Source: Symsagittifera roscoffensis (taxonomy: Eukaryota > Xenacoelomorpha > Acoela > Convolutidae). From it: DNA of 62,000 nt. The position numbers were made by a program, and so were the translations under genes. The notes under the pieces are model-generated. The model ran no database searches. It had not been told where the DNA came from and saw nothing but the letters and a program-made list of their open reading frames with translations. The stretch spans positions 37,876,071 to 37,938,070 of the forward strand of contig NC_087069.1 in the NCBI RefSeq assembly GCF_963678635.1. The letters are read 5' to 3'. Below, piece after piece: positions 30,194 through 40,334 of the stretch (positions are counted from its first letter, which is position 1; each line of letters opens with the position of its first letter).

Positions 30194-32002
30194 TTAGTCG
30201 TCGGGGAAAAAACCGTGGGGGAAGATGTCGTGTATTATGTCGGAATTTGTTAGTAATTTTGCTAGTATGCGAATGATGTTTTTAGTTTGAAGCAGTGGCC
30301 AAAGCAATTGAAGTGCTTTAATAGTTTTTAGTTCTTCAAAGCCAACTGCAAACTCATAAGGTGTGTTTTGGATGAGGTTATATAATTTGTGATTGTATTT
30401 AGTGTTGTGAATGAATTCTAACATCGGGATTTCTATAGGTTGGACAAATTCATGTGGGATAAGGAAGGGTCTGGATTCTTCTGCGTTGAAGGTCTTCGTG
30501 ATGGGACAAAAAATATACATTTGGGTTATGGGATCATAATTGCGAAGAATACCGTGAAGGTTAGTATCTTTGATGCAATATGTGAAGTTAAGAAAAAATG
30601 GTGATGTGTATTTAGAGTTAATAAATTGAAAACGGTGGTGTGGTTGTCTTGATGGAGTGTGTAGATCAAAATGATTTTGTATGAATCGATAATATGTATA
30701 TGTGTGGGTTTGTTTAGTGCGTAACATAATGTCGTGTGAGCAGTGCAAATCGCGTTCATGTGGTGCGAGGAAATTAAAGGTTAGTGAAAATAATTGAAAT
30801 CTTTCTTTAAAACTTTCGTAAGCTTGTGTGTCGGTTAGTGCTTCAGAAATGACGTGGTCGAATTTGCGATCAAATATATTGAGTGTAAATACATATGGTG
30901 TTTTGATGAAAAATTTTTCTGTGATTTGTGGGTTAGCGAAACGATCATCATCTAAAAATTGGTCTTGGTTAGCTCGGATGATGTTGTGATCGTAATATTC
31001 TAGCGTATATTCGTTTGCTCGGGGTGCAGTGTATGTTTTTAGTGACTTTTTGTATCCTATATAAGTAAATTGTCTATGTGTTAGTGGTGTGGTGAGTCGA
31101 TATATCATATCTTTATTTCTTTCTATATCGATGTGAGTATTAGATAAAGGTAGGCAAAGGGGGTTAGTAAAATGATAATATGATTTCCAATGAAGTGTAG
31201 GCATTAAAACTTGTTCATCTACAAAACTACGTGTGTCGTTAGTGTTGTTAGGAGTGTTCAAAGTATATTGTGGAAATGAAGGTAGAGTGATTGCTAAAAA
31301 ATCTTTCGTGTTAGTGTGATTTAGATGATTAATATATTCACGGGCTGTTCCTGGTTTTGTTGGAAATGGATGGTTTGGGAATTTTCTTTTGAAAGTGCGA
31401 TAAGCTCTATTAGTGCTATTTGATGATTCGGTGGATGTGGATGATGGTGCTAATGATGCGGTATAAGCTGAAGAGGGTGTAGGGGTAGGTGGGTTTGATG
31501 ATTCTATTGTGGATGAAATCTGATTTATAGTGGGGTTTACAAGGTGGAAGGGTTGTTGTTGTAGGGTGATAAAATTATCTAGTTCCTGGGAGATTTGGGG
31601 AGTATCTAGAGAATTGGATGATCGGTCTGAATGAAATGAAGAGTAGGTTGGGGTGACTTGTGAAGCATAAGAGGGTGTAGAAATGGATGAGAGTGGGTTA
31701 TTTGGCGGGATTGGTTGAAAAGGGGGTTTTGAAAAAACTGAGGAGTTGGTTTGAAAATTATTGGATGGAGATGGTTCAGAGTCTGCAAATTCATCAGGGG
31801 TTTCAATATTTGGGTTATTGAGTTGTGAAACGGAGTATAAAACTGAGATATGTAAATTAGTGTCTGAATTCATGCCTGATGTTACATTATTGGTTGGGAA
31901 ATCGGGTGGCGGGAAAGCAAAAAGTGGAATTATTGTAATTGGAGTGGTGAGGTTGGTTGGGTGGGAATTTGAGCGGTGTAGGGATCCAAGTTGTCGGCTC
32001 AT
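30194..32002 (-). CDS. Conserved 602-aa protein of unknown function (copy B)
   Basis: Same length as in copy A and open throughout. Differences cluster in the Ser/Thr/Pro/Asn-rich first third; the last 400 residues are nearly invariant. It begins at the ATGA overlap with env (31999-32002) and ends four bases before a consensus splice donor. No family recognised. Confidence 0.85.
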   Translation of the reverse strand: MSRQLGSLHRSNSHPTNLTTPITIIPLFAFPPPDFPTNNVTSGMNSDTNLHISVLYSVSQLNNPNIETPDEFADSEPSPSNNFQTNSSVFSKPPFQPIPPNNPLSSISTPSYASQVTPTYSSFHSDRSSNSLDTPQISQELDNFITLQQQPFHLVNPTINQISSTIESSNPPTPTPSSAYTASLAPSSTSTESSNSTNRAYRTFKRKFPNHPFPTKPGTAREYINHLNHTNTKDFLAITLPSFPQYTLNTPNNTNDTRSFVDEQVLMPTLHWKSYYHFTNPLCLPLSNTHIDIERNKDMIYRLTTPLTHRQFTYIGYKKSLKTYTAPRANEYTLEYYDHNIIRANQDQFLDDDRFANPQITEKFFIKTPYVFTLNIFDRKFDHVISEALTDTQAYESFKERFQLFSLTFNFLAPHERDLHCSHDIMLRTKQTHTYTYYRFIQNHFDLHTPSRQPHHRFQFINSKYTSPFFLNFTYCIKDTNLHGILRNYDPITQMYIFCPITKTFNAEESRPFLIPHEFVQPIEIPMLEFIHNTKYNHKLYNLIQNTPYEFAVGFEELKTIKALQLLWPLLQTKNIIRILAKLLTNSDIIHDIFPHGFFPDD

Positions 32003-34574
32003 CGTGGGCTAAAAAAATTATTATTTTGAGACTGAAAAGCGGTGGTATGGGGTTGTTCTATAATTTGTTCATATGTATTTTCATCTAGTGAATGATGTGT
32101 CATTATATGTTGAATGGGACTTTGTGATATGGTTGGTCTAAAATTTGGATGATGTGTTATTGCTAGATTTCGAAAATTTCGTGGGGCTACGGATAATGGA
32201 TGGTTATGTGGTAGGGGTGGTAATTGTGGTGCTGTGGGCGTTATTTCTACATTGTTATGTTCTTCGTCATATGTGTTTTGTCTTGTTGCTATTTTTGTGT
32301 TGTATTCTTTTATTTGTGCGTCTAAAAGAATTTTGTTTATTGATGATGAAAAAATTCCAAAAAATCCTGCAAATAGTATGCGTGCTACACTTGCTTGTCT
32401 ATTTACTTGTGTGTGTATAGCGCATGTATTATAGATTCCTTTTAAAAGTGAAAAAAGAAATCCTATAAAGTTAAACATTGCGTATAAAATAGTTAATTTT
32501 TCTAAGATGTAATAGGGCCATCCTAGAAAATCAAGAATTTCATTTTTGAGTGTAACAAAGCTAAAAATATTTATAGGTGAGATATCTTGTGGTCGGTATT
32601 TTTCACCGTTTAGATATATATAGTCTTTAATGTCTTTAAAATATCCGCTATAGTCTTGTGTATAAATATCTGCAAATCCTGCGGTTTCGGCAAGTTTGCG
32701 TAAGTTTTGGTCAATTGATTGTCTTTGTATAGTGTCCATTTGTGTTAATAATTCTTGGAATTGTTGTGTTCTAATGTGATGTTGTATATCGGATTTTGAG
32801 TATATTCCAATTGACTGTAGGTCAATATTTGGGTTTCGAGCAATAGCTCTTATGCTTTCAGGTGAAAATTTTTTGAGTGATTGCATTAATGTGGGATATG
32901 GGGTAAGAAGGTAATATTTATCTTCATCAGGGTTCAGTTGTACTACATTGTGGCTATTTTCTGATCCACATGGGACTGCGGTATCCCAGAAATAGGTTCG
33001 TCTTGAAAGTGTGTCAACGAAATGTACTTTATTCTTATAAAAGATAGGGATTCTTTTATAACATCGTTTATCTTCAAAAACATATAGTGGTGATACTTTT
33101 TTGGTACAGGTATAGAACCATAAAATGTTTCCTTCATAGTCTAAAAAATTTGATCTATTTCCTGATAGTAAATATCCTGCGTAGGGTATTTTTAATACTG
33201 CTAGTGCAAGTGATTGTAGGATTTGTGTCCTTTCTAATTCGCATAGCTGATGAAGTGTCTCTAATTCAGAGAGTGACATTTCTTGAAAAATTCGGCTAAT
33301 TGTGTAGTCTAATTTCATATCTAAGTGAATATCATAGTGGATATTACCGAAATATGTACTATTCATTAGTGATAGTTCTTGTAAACGTGTGCTTCTAGTG
33401 TCATGGGGCTTTAGATGTCCACCAGGTTGACCTTTACTTTTTTGAAAATCAACTGGTATATATGATGTTCCTTCGTTTATAGGGTGACTTGTGGCGTATG
33501 GGTCGATTTTTACTTTTCCAGTGGTCATGTCGAATCCTTTTTCGTATTCAACTAATATCTCGGAGTATTGTGTTTTGTGAAGTGGATTTCTGTATTTACA
33601 TGCAAGTTCTGTTTCTTGATATATTTGAAAACGTGTCAATTTATTTTCTATGTTGTGTATGTTTCTAAAATTAGAACTTTGTTTTCGTGATGGATGGACT
33701 TGTTCATATGGAATTGATTGTATAAAATATTTTTCGTGAAATTTTATCATACGAGCGTGTATTTTTGCTACTTGAAATGTTGTACATGTGTCTTCGGGGA
33801 ACCAAACAATTGTTGCTTGTGCTCGTGTTGTAGGGTCACAATAGCCTTGATCGTTTTTACAGGGTAATCTAATTCCTTGATAGATCATTGTGTTGTCAGA
33901 TAAATCGCGTGTGAGTTGTATTTTTTCGAGTTGTATTTTCCAATCGAAAAACATGATTTCTTGATATTCTTTATTTTTTGTGTCTGCTTTGCAGTTTGAT
34001 GGGTCATTTATACCAATGTGTGGTATCCAGTGTTTATCGTGTATGTCATAAGTTAATCTTCCGTGTGCGCCGTTGTATGGGTATTTTTCATCTAGTTTTA
34101 TATGTCCTTGATATCTTTCAAGTTCTGCTTGATGTACAGAATCTGCAAAAACTTGGAAATATACTAATTTTCTATCTGTGTTTTTATTTCTTGTGATATT
34201 TAGTCTGAGTAACTCGTTTTTACAATCTTCGGGATTGAGATGTAAAAGTCGTTCGATATTACTCTGGTAGAATGATTCGTGGTCAAGTCGGTTTTTATTT
34301 CCATTTGAGACTTGTGAACAATGTACTTTCTTTTCAGAAAATGTTGCTGTGAATTTATATCCTGTGACTGTTGTTGCTCGGGCTTTTGAATAAAGTGTCG
34401 CTATTACATTTGTAGTTTCTATAGCTTGTGTAGTGTTTTTTGTTCATTTTCTTCACAATCGTAATGTGTTACTAATAAATCTTGGGGTCCTGTGCGGGGG
34501 GAAGGGTTTATATTCTGATTGGAGATTACTAGAAAAAAGAGTTGGAGAAAAATTAATATTTTTAGAATATACAT
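31999..34574 (-). pseudogene. Env-like glycoprotein gene (copy B), N-terminal deletion
   Basis: The start codon at 34574 with its signal peptide is present. A 43-bp deletion near 34430, flanked by TTGT microhomology, then shifts the frame after about 50 residues. From about 34400 the original frame is open to the stop at 31999; its last 651 codons begin at an internal ATG (33954). Within those 651 residues, cysteine blocks GYCDPTT and DTCTTFQV lie near 35-60, CTKKVSPLYVF and VPCGSENSH lie in the ectodomain, a membrane segment is at about 487-507 and a second hydrophobic patch follows. The tail is proline-rich. This is the layout of a type I fusion glycoprotein. Confidence 0.75.
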
Positions 34575-35737
34575 GTGTATGATAATCCTGAGTATGGGTT
34601 ATAAAATGTGATGTAACCAATTGTCTTTTTGGTATATCTGTCGTATTTGTATATTACTTCAGTTGTTATAAATGGTGGTGGTAGTGATTGAGTTGTTATA
34701 TTTGGTGGGTTTAATGGGTAGGGATGTTGAGTAATGTTGTTTAGTTTAACCGTGATTTCAAATTTTAATTGTAGACTATTTTGTTGGATTATTTGGATGT
34801 TATGATCACGAATGTCTTCGTGGATGTCTTGTCGATATTGTAGTCTATTAAGTGCCCAGTTGTGGAGTCGGTTACTTTCTGGGTGTTGTCCAAATAATGG
34901 TGGAGGTGCTGTGAATGTATTCCAGTCTAGTCTTAAAGGAATATTTGTTGATGATTGTTCTCGATATCTAGCATCGAGGTTATTTGGGAAATTTAAGTTA
35001 AAAGGTGGTGGTGAAATCTGGCTTATTGATGGTGTTGATGGTAGTGATAATGTTTCTGGTAGTGATGAGGATGTTGTTGTATCCGTAGAAATATCTATTG
35101 TATCATTGATTAAATTTGGTTCACCTTGTGTGAATGAATGTGTTGTCCAATATGGTAGTCGTGATGTTTGGTTTGTGGGATTAAAGGGATTTTCACGAAT
35201 TTGTTCAGATGTTGGTGTTGAACCTAAGTAATCTGAGGGTAGGCTTGAGGTGCTACGTTGTGAAAGAAGCGTAGGGGTTTCTGGTAATATACCAATGGGG
35301 TTTTCTGGAGTACTTTGTGATGGGGATTGAGGTATATCAAAATGAACTCGGGGAGTCTGAAAATTTCTGTTTCGTCGAGGATGTATAATTTGTCTATTTA
35401 TTTCGACTGTATTTTGGTTTTGACTAGGATTTCGTATTCTACTTAATTCTTGTGGTAGTGTTGGGTATAAGTTATATGTTGGTTCGCTTAGAGGTGCTTG
35501 TCGTTGAACTGGTTCTAGTGGTTCAGATAAGCGAGCGTGTCGTTCTTCAAAGGTATATGGGTTATCTTGAAAGGAAATTCGTGTGGATGTTTGGGGGTTT
35601 TGGGTAGTTGAAGATGGTGTTGGGTTATCTTGGGATGATGTCGGTGAAGACTGACTGAGTGATTGTTGGTTAGCAATTTTTGATGGTTTTTTATTTATTC
35701 TTTTAGTGGAAAAATTTATGTTTATTATAGTATTCTT
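34562..35737 (-). CDS. AUG-less Pro/Ser/Thr-rich ORF of 391 codons (copy B)
   Basis: A frame open for 391 codons between a TAG at 35738-35740 and TAA at 34562-34564. It contains no ATG, and no CTG, GTG or TTG codon either, so it cannot be started conventionally. The TAG at its 5' limit is the end of CTAATTCTTTTTCTAG, a strong-looking 3' splice site, which points to expression from a spliced mRNA. The protein is rich in Pro, Ser, Thr, Gln and Asn up to about residue 230. It is more structured afterwards, with WNTFTAPPPLFGQH, LHNWALNRLQYR and CKYDRY or YKYDRY near the end. It overlaps the upstream small membrane ORF and, by 13 bases, the env start. Function unknown. Confidence 0.7.
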   Translation of the reverse strand, partial: KNTIININFSTKRINKKPSKIANQQSLSQSSPTSSQDNPTPSSTTQNPQTSTRISFQDNPYTFEERHARLSEPLEPVQRQAPLSEPTYNLYPTLPQELSRIRNPSQNQNTVEINRQIIHPRRNRNFQTPRVHFDIPQSPSQSTPENPIGILPETPTLLSQRSTSSLPSDYLGSTPTSEQIRENPFNPTNQTSRLPYWTTHSFTQGEPNLINDTIDISTDTTTSSSLPETLSLPSTPSISQISPPPFNLNFPNNLDARYREQSSTNIPLRLDWNTFTAPPPLFGQHPESNRLHNWALNRLQYRQDIHEDIRDHNIQIIQQNSLQLKFEITVKLNNITQHPYPLNPPNITTQSLPPPFITTEVIYKYDRYTKKTIGYITFYNPYSGLSYTCIF

Positions 35738-35891
35738 CTAGAAAAAGAATTAGGAGGATTATTGCTAGGGCGAATGTGATGATTGCTTTCTTTATACATT
35801 TGCATATTGTCAAGATGAGGGATGATAGAAATGTTATAAAAATTACAAATAGTAAAAAAATATCTGTTCTACTAAAAATGGTTCGTATCAT
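35703..35891 (-). CDS. Small hydrophobic protein 2 (62 aa), copy B
   Basis: Differs from copy A at only a few residues. Two hydrophobic segments are separated by KCIKKA, with a charged tail EEYYNKHK. Its ATG overlaps the stop of small protein 1 as ATGA (35888-35891). It contains, in another frame, the splice acceptor for the AUG-less ORF. Confidence 0.65.
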   Translation of the reverse strand: MIRTIFSRTDIFLLFVIFITFLSSLILTICKCIKKAIITFALAIILLILFLEEYYNKHKFFH

Positions 35892-36118
35892 TTAGATAAG
35901 TTTTGTGAATCGTACCTGTGAATATAGTCAATGGCTTTCGAAAGTTGGAGGTATAGTTCAAATATGGAATAGAAATTTAAAAAAATATTGCAAAAAATGA
36001 TTAAGATTATTACAAAAGATTCAAAGGTATCAAAAAGAAATATGATTAAAAGTTTAAATATCGTTAAAAAGTTTATGAGAATGTTAAGAATTATGTTGAC
36101 TGGTCGAGAGAAGAGCAT
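35888..36118 (-). CDS. Small hydrophobic protein 1 (76 aa), copy B
   Basis: ATG start, mostly Ile/Leu/Phe, with FESFVIILIIFCN conserved with copy A. It ends in a polar segment. Overlaps small protein 2 by ATGA, which suggests coupled translation from one mRNA. No homologue recognised. Confidence 0.6.
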   Translation of the reverse strand: MLFSRPVNIILNILINFLTIFKLLIIFLFDTFESFVIILIIFCNIFLNFYSIFELYLQLSKAIDYIHRYDSQNLSK

Positions 36119-36712
36119 TTAAGAAATGGCTTCTCGATCGAATATTTTTTGGTGTTTGGGGCAATTTTCAAGTGTGGTCGGATTATTTATTGGTTTTTTG
36201 ACAAGTGGGTTGAGTTTTGTGGAAAATTGTTGGGGGCAAATTTTATGGTGATCGGGAGGTCTTCTTTTTCTTTATTTTTATTTGTCAAATGATCTGGGGT
36301 ATTTTTGAGATTTTTATACTTTAGGCTAATTAAAATGGTCGTTCTTTTACTTTGGGCTTATTTAACATATTTGTTTGGGGGGTATTTGAGGTCTGAGTTG
36401 GGGAAATATTGTTGATTTTTGGTTTTTTAGATAAGGGAGGGTTATGATATTATGGTGATATTTATTTTAGTTGTCAAGTTGGAGTGGTTTGCTTATTTTT
36501 GACCTGGAGGCTGCAAAGTTATAGTTATAGATATGCCTGGAGTTTTAATATCGTTCGTCCAGTTGGTTTGTGTTATAGTTAGAGAAGGTGACGGATTGGA
36601 TGAATCCTATTGGCTAATTATGAACTAGAGTCGCTGCGTGTTTGTCAGCATGTTATTTTGAAAAATGAAAGTTCAAAATATTTCAGAGGTGCAAAGATTA
36701 TGAAATATAAAA
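36119..36712 (-). other. Noncoding gap between pol and small-protein genes (copy B)
   Basis: Matches the 590-base gap of copy A at high identity but shows no conserved frame. Likely regulatory or a splice-acceptor region for the 3' genes. Confidence 0.4.
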
Positions 36713-37760
36713 TTAAATCTGTTTTTGAAATTCGACTTTCTTTAATATTTTAGATTGTGGGATGAATTCTTTATAGTTTTTACGTGGTTGGTTTCTAAGT
36801 CGTGATGACTCTCTATGTTCTGATTTGTCGATTTGTTCTTGGGGTATTATTTTTTCTGTCAATTTTCTATTTTTTCTTTCTTTTTGAGGTATATTTTGAT
36901 CTAGCTTTTTTGTATTGTTTTTTGTTGTGGGTGATTTTTTAGTTTGATTTTCGAGATGAATGTCATGTTGTTCCTTTGTTTTATTTTCCGTATGTGGGTT
37001 ATTTTGAATAACTTTTAAACCTGTGAAAGAATATAATTGAGTTAGTTCGCGTAGTGCGTATTCTTTTGGGTAATAAGGTAATAAATTGTTTCGATGTTGA
37101 ACAAATTCTTTTTTGTCTGAGTCGGTGATTTTATATGTGACATCAGTGGGTTTGGCAATTATTTGGTATGGTCCTTTACGAAGGGGTTGTAATTTTTTAG
37201 AGATTCCTTTTTGAGTGTTAAAATTGGGTATTAAAACAAATGTTCCAATTTTTAAATCGGAGGCTGGTGTAAAGCGTGAATTTGTTTGTTCATTAATGTT
37301 TTGCCTTTGTAACAACTTTTTTGTTACTTTTTGGTAAATTTCATTGTGTTTTTTATCTCTGTTTAAAATCCATTCGGTGTGTGTACCGGAGGCTAATTTA
37401 AGAATTTGTGGGTGATGAAAATTATCTTCATCGTGTGTGTGTAAAGGTAGGTTATAACAAATTGAGTCTTTATTCGGTTGACAATGACTTTGTGCATTTT
37501 TATGAGAGTTTGCTGTAAACATAATTGGTTTGCGTGGCTTTTGATTAAAAACCATTTCATATGGTGACATTCCTAGAGTTGTCGTGATTTGTGAATTATA
37601 TGCTAAGGGAAATAGTTTTACATCTGCTGACCATTCGGTGTATTTTGTATCATTTCCATTTATGATACATTTGAGATATTCGTGTAGTGAAGGGTTCATA
37701 CCTTCGACTAAACCGTTTGTCCAAGGTGCATGAGATGTACGTGGTTTAGGTTTGATGTTA
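36713..37760 (-). pseudogene. Integrase C-terminal part (copy B)
   Basis: Keeps the catalytic Glu block GLVEGMN (about 37695-37715) and the LRKGPYQII module. The frame is open to 36713. It is separated from the rest of pol by the 220-bp integrase deletion upstream and the frame change it causes. Confidence 0.75.
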
Positions 37761-37845
37761 TATAAGTGTTATAGTGTGATGATTTCATTATTTATGAATT
37801 CTGTACCGTTTTCTGTAACTAAGATTTCGGGTAATCCGAATTTAG

Positions 37846-40158
37846 CTATCCAGTGTTCATAAAGCGTCGTGTAGGCATAATAAGCGTTACAATGTGGTAC
37901 TGGGTTGGTGCATTTGGAAAATAAAAGTTTTGTATGAAATTTGAATATGTTTTCTCTGATCCAGAGTGTCCTTTAATGTTTTGTGTATGTGAAATATTAA
38001 AAGCTATGAGAATCATACTTAAAGGGAGACAGGGAACTGTAGATTCATTTAATTGGTATTCTAGAAGGTCTGTGTTTTCATTAATTGTTGTATTATTAAA
38101 TTTTCGAAAATATCGGAGGAGTGTTTTATTTCCTAATATTGTTGTATCTGCCTTTACGGGTTTAGTTTTACATTTGTGCCATGATTTTAGTTGTCGAATT
38201 ATTGGGTCAAGATTTTGATATTGTTTCAAGGTTTTAATTGTAATTTTATCTGTTGGGGGGAGAAAAATGTTTTCTATTTCTGATTTAGATAAAGGAATTG
38301 TATCAAGTGGGTCATGGAGGTCAAAAACTTGATTTATTGTGTATTTTGAATCGTTTGTTTGCGGTCCTGATAAATTTATTTTATCAGTTAGATTTTCTTT
38401 TTCAATTAACGGAAAAAGGTCTTTTTTATGTGGGTGTTGTTTTACTCTTTTTTGTTGGGTGTTATTTTTTATCCATTGTGAATATGGAATTGGTTTAAAA
38501 GTTGATGTTCCAAGTAGATCAACTTCGTAGTGGTTATTTTGGCAATCTAAATAAAGTGGGAAGTGTTGTAGATTATTTATTTGTGATTGTTCAACGTCAG
38601 TTTTTACTGCATATTTGCATTCTAGTCGGGGTGATGTTTCGTTTTCTGCAAGGTAAAATTTTATATTTTTGGGTATTTCAACTGTAGTTTTACGTGTGAG
38701 TAATTCAGGTGGTGTATTTCGACTTAAGGTGTCTGGTAATGCAAGATTCTTTCCTGCTGTCCAAACTATATGTAAGTTTGGGAATTTCATTAGAATTATT
38801 TGAAATCTATAAACTCGGTGATTTGGATTAGATTTTTGTGTAAAGAGAAAAATGATTGGTTTGTGATCTGTGAATAGAACTGTTGGATGTTTTGATCCAA
38901 GTATCAGAAATTCATATTCTGTTAGTGTATATATTATGGCTGTACATTCTCTCATTAGAGTTGAGAGTCGTAGCTCTGCTTGAGTGAATAATCGAGAATT
39001 TGCTGATATAAGATTCATTTTGTTTGTGCCATTGTGTGATTGTAATAATGCTGCGCCGATGCTAAAATTTGAAGCATCGCACATTGCATAGAATGGTTGA
39101 TTTGGATCTGGAATTGTATTCGAAATTTGTTCAGTTAAGAGTTTTTTAATTTCTTCAAATCGTGCTTGATGTTCTGTGTTCCATTCAAAATTATTTTGTT
39201 GTCTAAGTATATTATAGAATGGTCTTAGGTATAATTGCATTTTATAGACATATTTGCTTAAAAAATTTAACATTCCAAGGAATTCTTGGATTTTCTTTTT
39301 GTTTGTTGGTGGTTGGAGCTTCTGAATAGCATCAATGCGTGATTTTAATGGAGTGATTGTTTTTCTTTCTATATTGTGTCCTAAGAATTTAACTCGTGTT
39401 AAAAAGAAGTGTGACTTGTCGGGAGCGGCCTTCAGATTTTCGTTCTGAAGTATTTTGTGATAGTGTTCTAAAACATTAAACATTTCTTCTTTTGTCTGTG
39501 ATTGCATAAAAACATCGTCTAAATAGGTGATTGCGTTTTTCTTGAGTATTAGTGGTCTAAAAATTTTACTCATAAAAGCTGAAAATGCTGCTGGTCCTAT
39601 GGATATTCCATAGAATAGGCGGTTGAATTCATATTGCTGATTTCCGATAACAAATTGTGTTAAGCGTCGCGATTGTTTATCTAGTGGCATTTGATTATAT
39701 GCACTATTCATATCTGCGGTTGTAAAGTATTTTCCGTTTATTTTTGTTAAAATAACTTGTATTGGTTCAATAGGCCAATTGCATTTTGATTCGTCTATTA
39801 GTGAATTAAGATATCTAGCGTCTAGAACTATTTTTAATGATTCTCCTTTTGCTAGGATGATAACAGGGTTGATAAATGTGTTAGCTTTTGGTTGTTCTTC
39901 TTTGTTTACCGGTGATATAATTTTGTATTGTTCTAAAATATCGAGTAATCTGTTCACTTTATCGTGTAAATTAATTGGTACTTTACTTGCTCTTTGTTTT
40001 TTGAAAACTGCGTCAGGTTTTAATGGGAGATGTAAGGATGAACTGATTTTGCCAACATCAAATTTGGATGTTGCATAGACTGATGAATATTTTTTTAGCT
40101 GTTTGGCTAACTTATCAAATTCGTCTTGTGTTATTTGTGAATGTTGGAAGTTAAACAT
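37846..40158 (-). CDS. RT-RNase H with truncated integrase (copy B, 770 codons)
   Basis: The RT carries KIVLDARYLN, FTTADMNSAYNQM, GISIGPAAF and YLDD (about 39511-39528). RNase H follows with CDASNFSIGAALLQ, LFTDHKPIIF and NLALPDTLSR, uninterrupted unlike copy A. A linker and the first part of the integrase zinc region (GHSGSEKTYS) follow. A 220-bp deletion at about 37906, equivalent to 17754-17973 of copy A and bounded by TT microhomology, then removes CNDCIVC and the first catalytic Asp. RT might be active; integration is not possible from this copy alone. Confidence 0.88.
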   Translation of the reverse strand: MFNFQHSQITQDEFDKLAKQLKKYSSVYATSKFDVGKISSSLHLPLKPDAVFKKQRASKVPINLHDKVNRLLDILEQYKIISPVNKEEQPKANTFINPVIILAKGESLKIVLDARYLNSLIDESKCNWPIEPIQVILTKINGKYFTTADMNSAYNQMPLDKQSRRLTQFVIGNQQYEFNRLFYGISIGPAAFSAFMSKIFRPLILKKNAITYLDDVFMQSQTKEEMFNVLEHYHKILQNENLKAAPDKSHFFLTRVKFLGHNIERKTITPLKSRIDAIQKLQPPTNKKKIQEFLGMLNFLSKYVYKMQLYLRPFYNILRQQNNFEWNTEHQARFEEIKKLLTEQISNTIPDPNQPFYAMCDASNFSIGAALLQSHNGTNKMNLISANSRLFTQAELRLSTLMRECTAIIYTLTEYEFLILGSKHPTVLFTDHKPIIFLFTQKSNPNHRVYRFQIILMKFPNLHIVWTAGKNLALPDTLSRNTPPELLTRKTTVEIPKNIKFYLAENETSPRLECKYAVKTDVEQSQINNLQHFPLYLDCQNNHYEVDLLGTSTFKPIPYSQWIKNNTQQKRVKQHPHKKDLFPLIEKENLTDKINLSGPQTNDSKYTINQVFDLHDPLDTIPLSKSEIENIFLPPTDKITIKTLKQYQNLDPIIRQLKSWHKCKTKPVKADTTILGNKTLLRYFRKFNNTTINENTDLLEYQLNESTVPCLPLSMILIAFNISHTQNIKGHSGSEKTYSNFIQNFYFPNAPTQYHIVTLIMPTRRFMNTG

Positions 40159-40334
40159 TGTTAAAAATTTCTGTTGATTCTCTGTATAGTTGTTTATGTT
40201 GAATGTAGGTTTGAAATATGGGGTTTTTGTGAAATAATCTGTATTTCTTTTTTCATTACTTATTATATTATTTATGGATAATTCTTCATTAAGAATTGTG
40301 GATTGACAAATATCTAATAACTGAAGTATATTAT

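Noticed and set aside
34812-35231. Plus-strand frame of 139 codons in copy B
   Set aside because: Lies opposite the 391-codon minus-strand frame and is broken in copy A; a shadow of the real coding strand.
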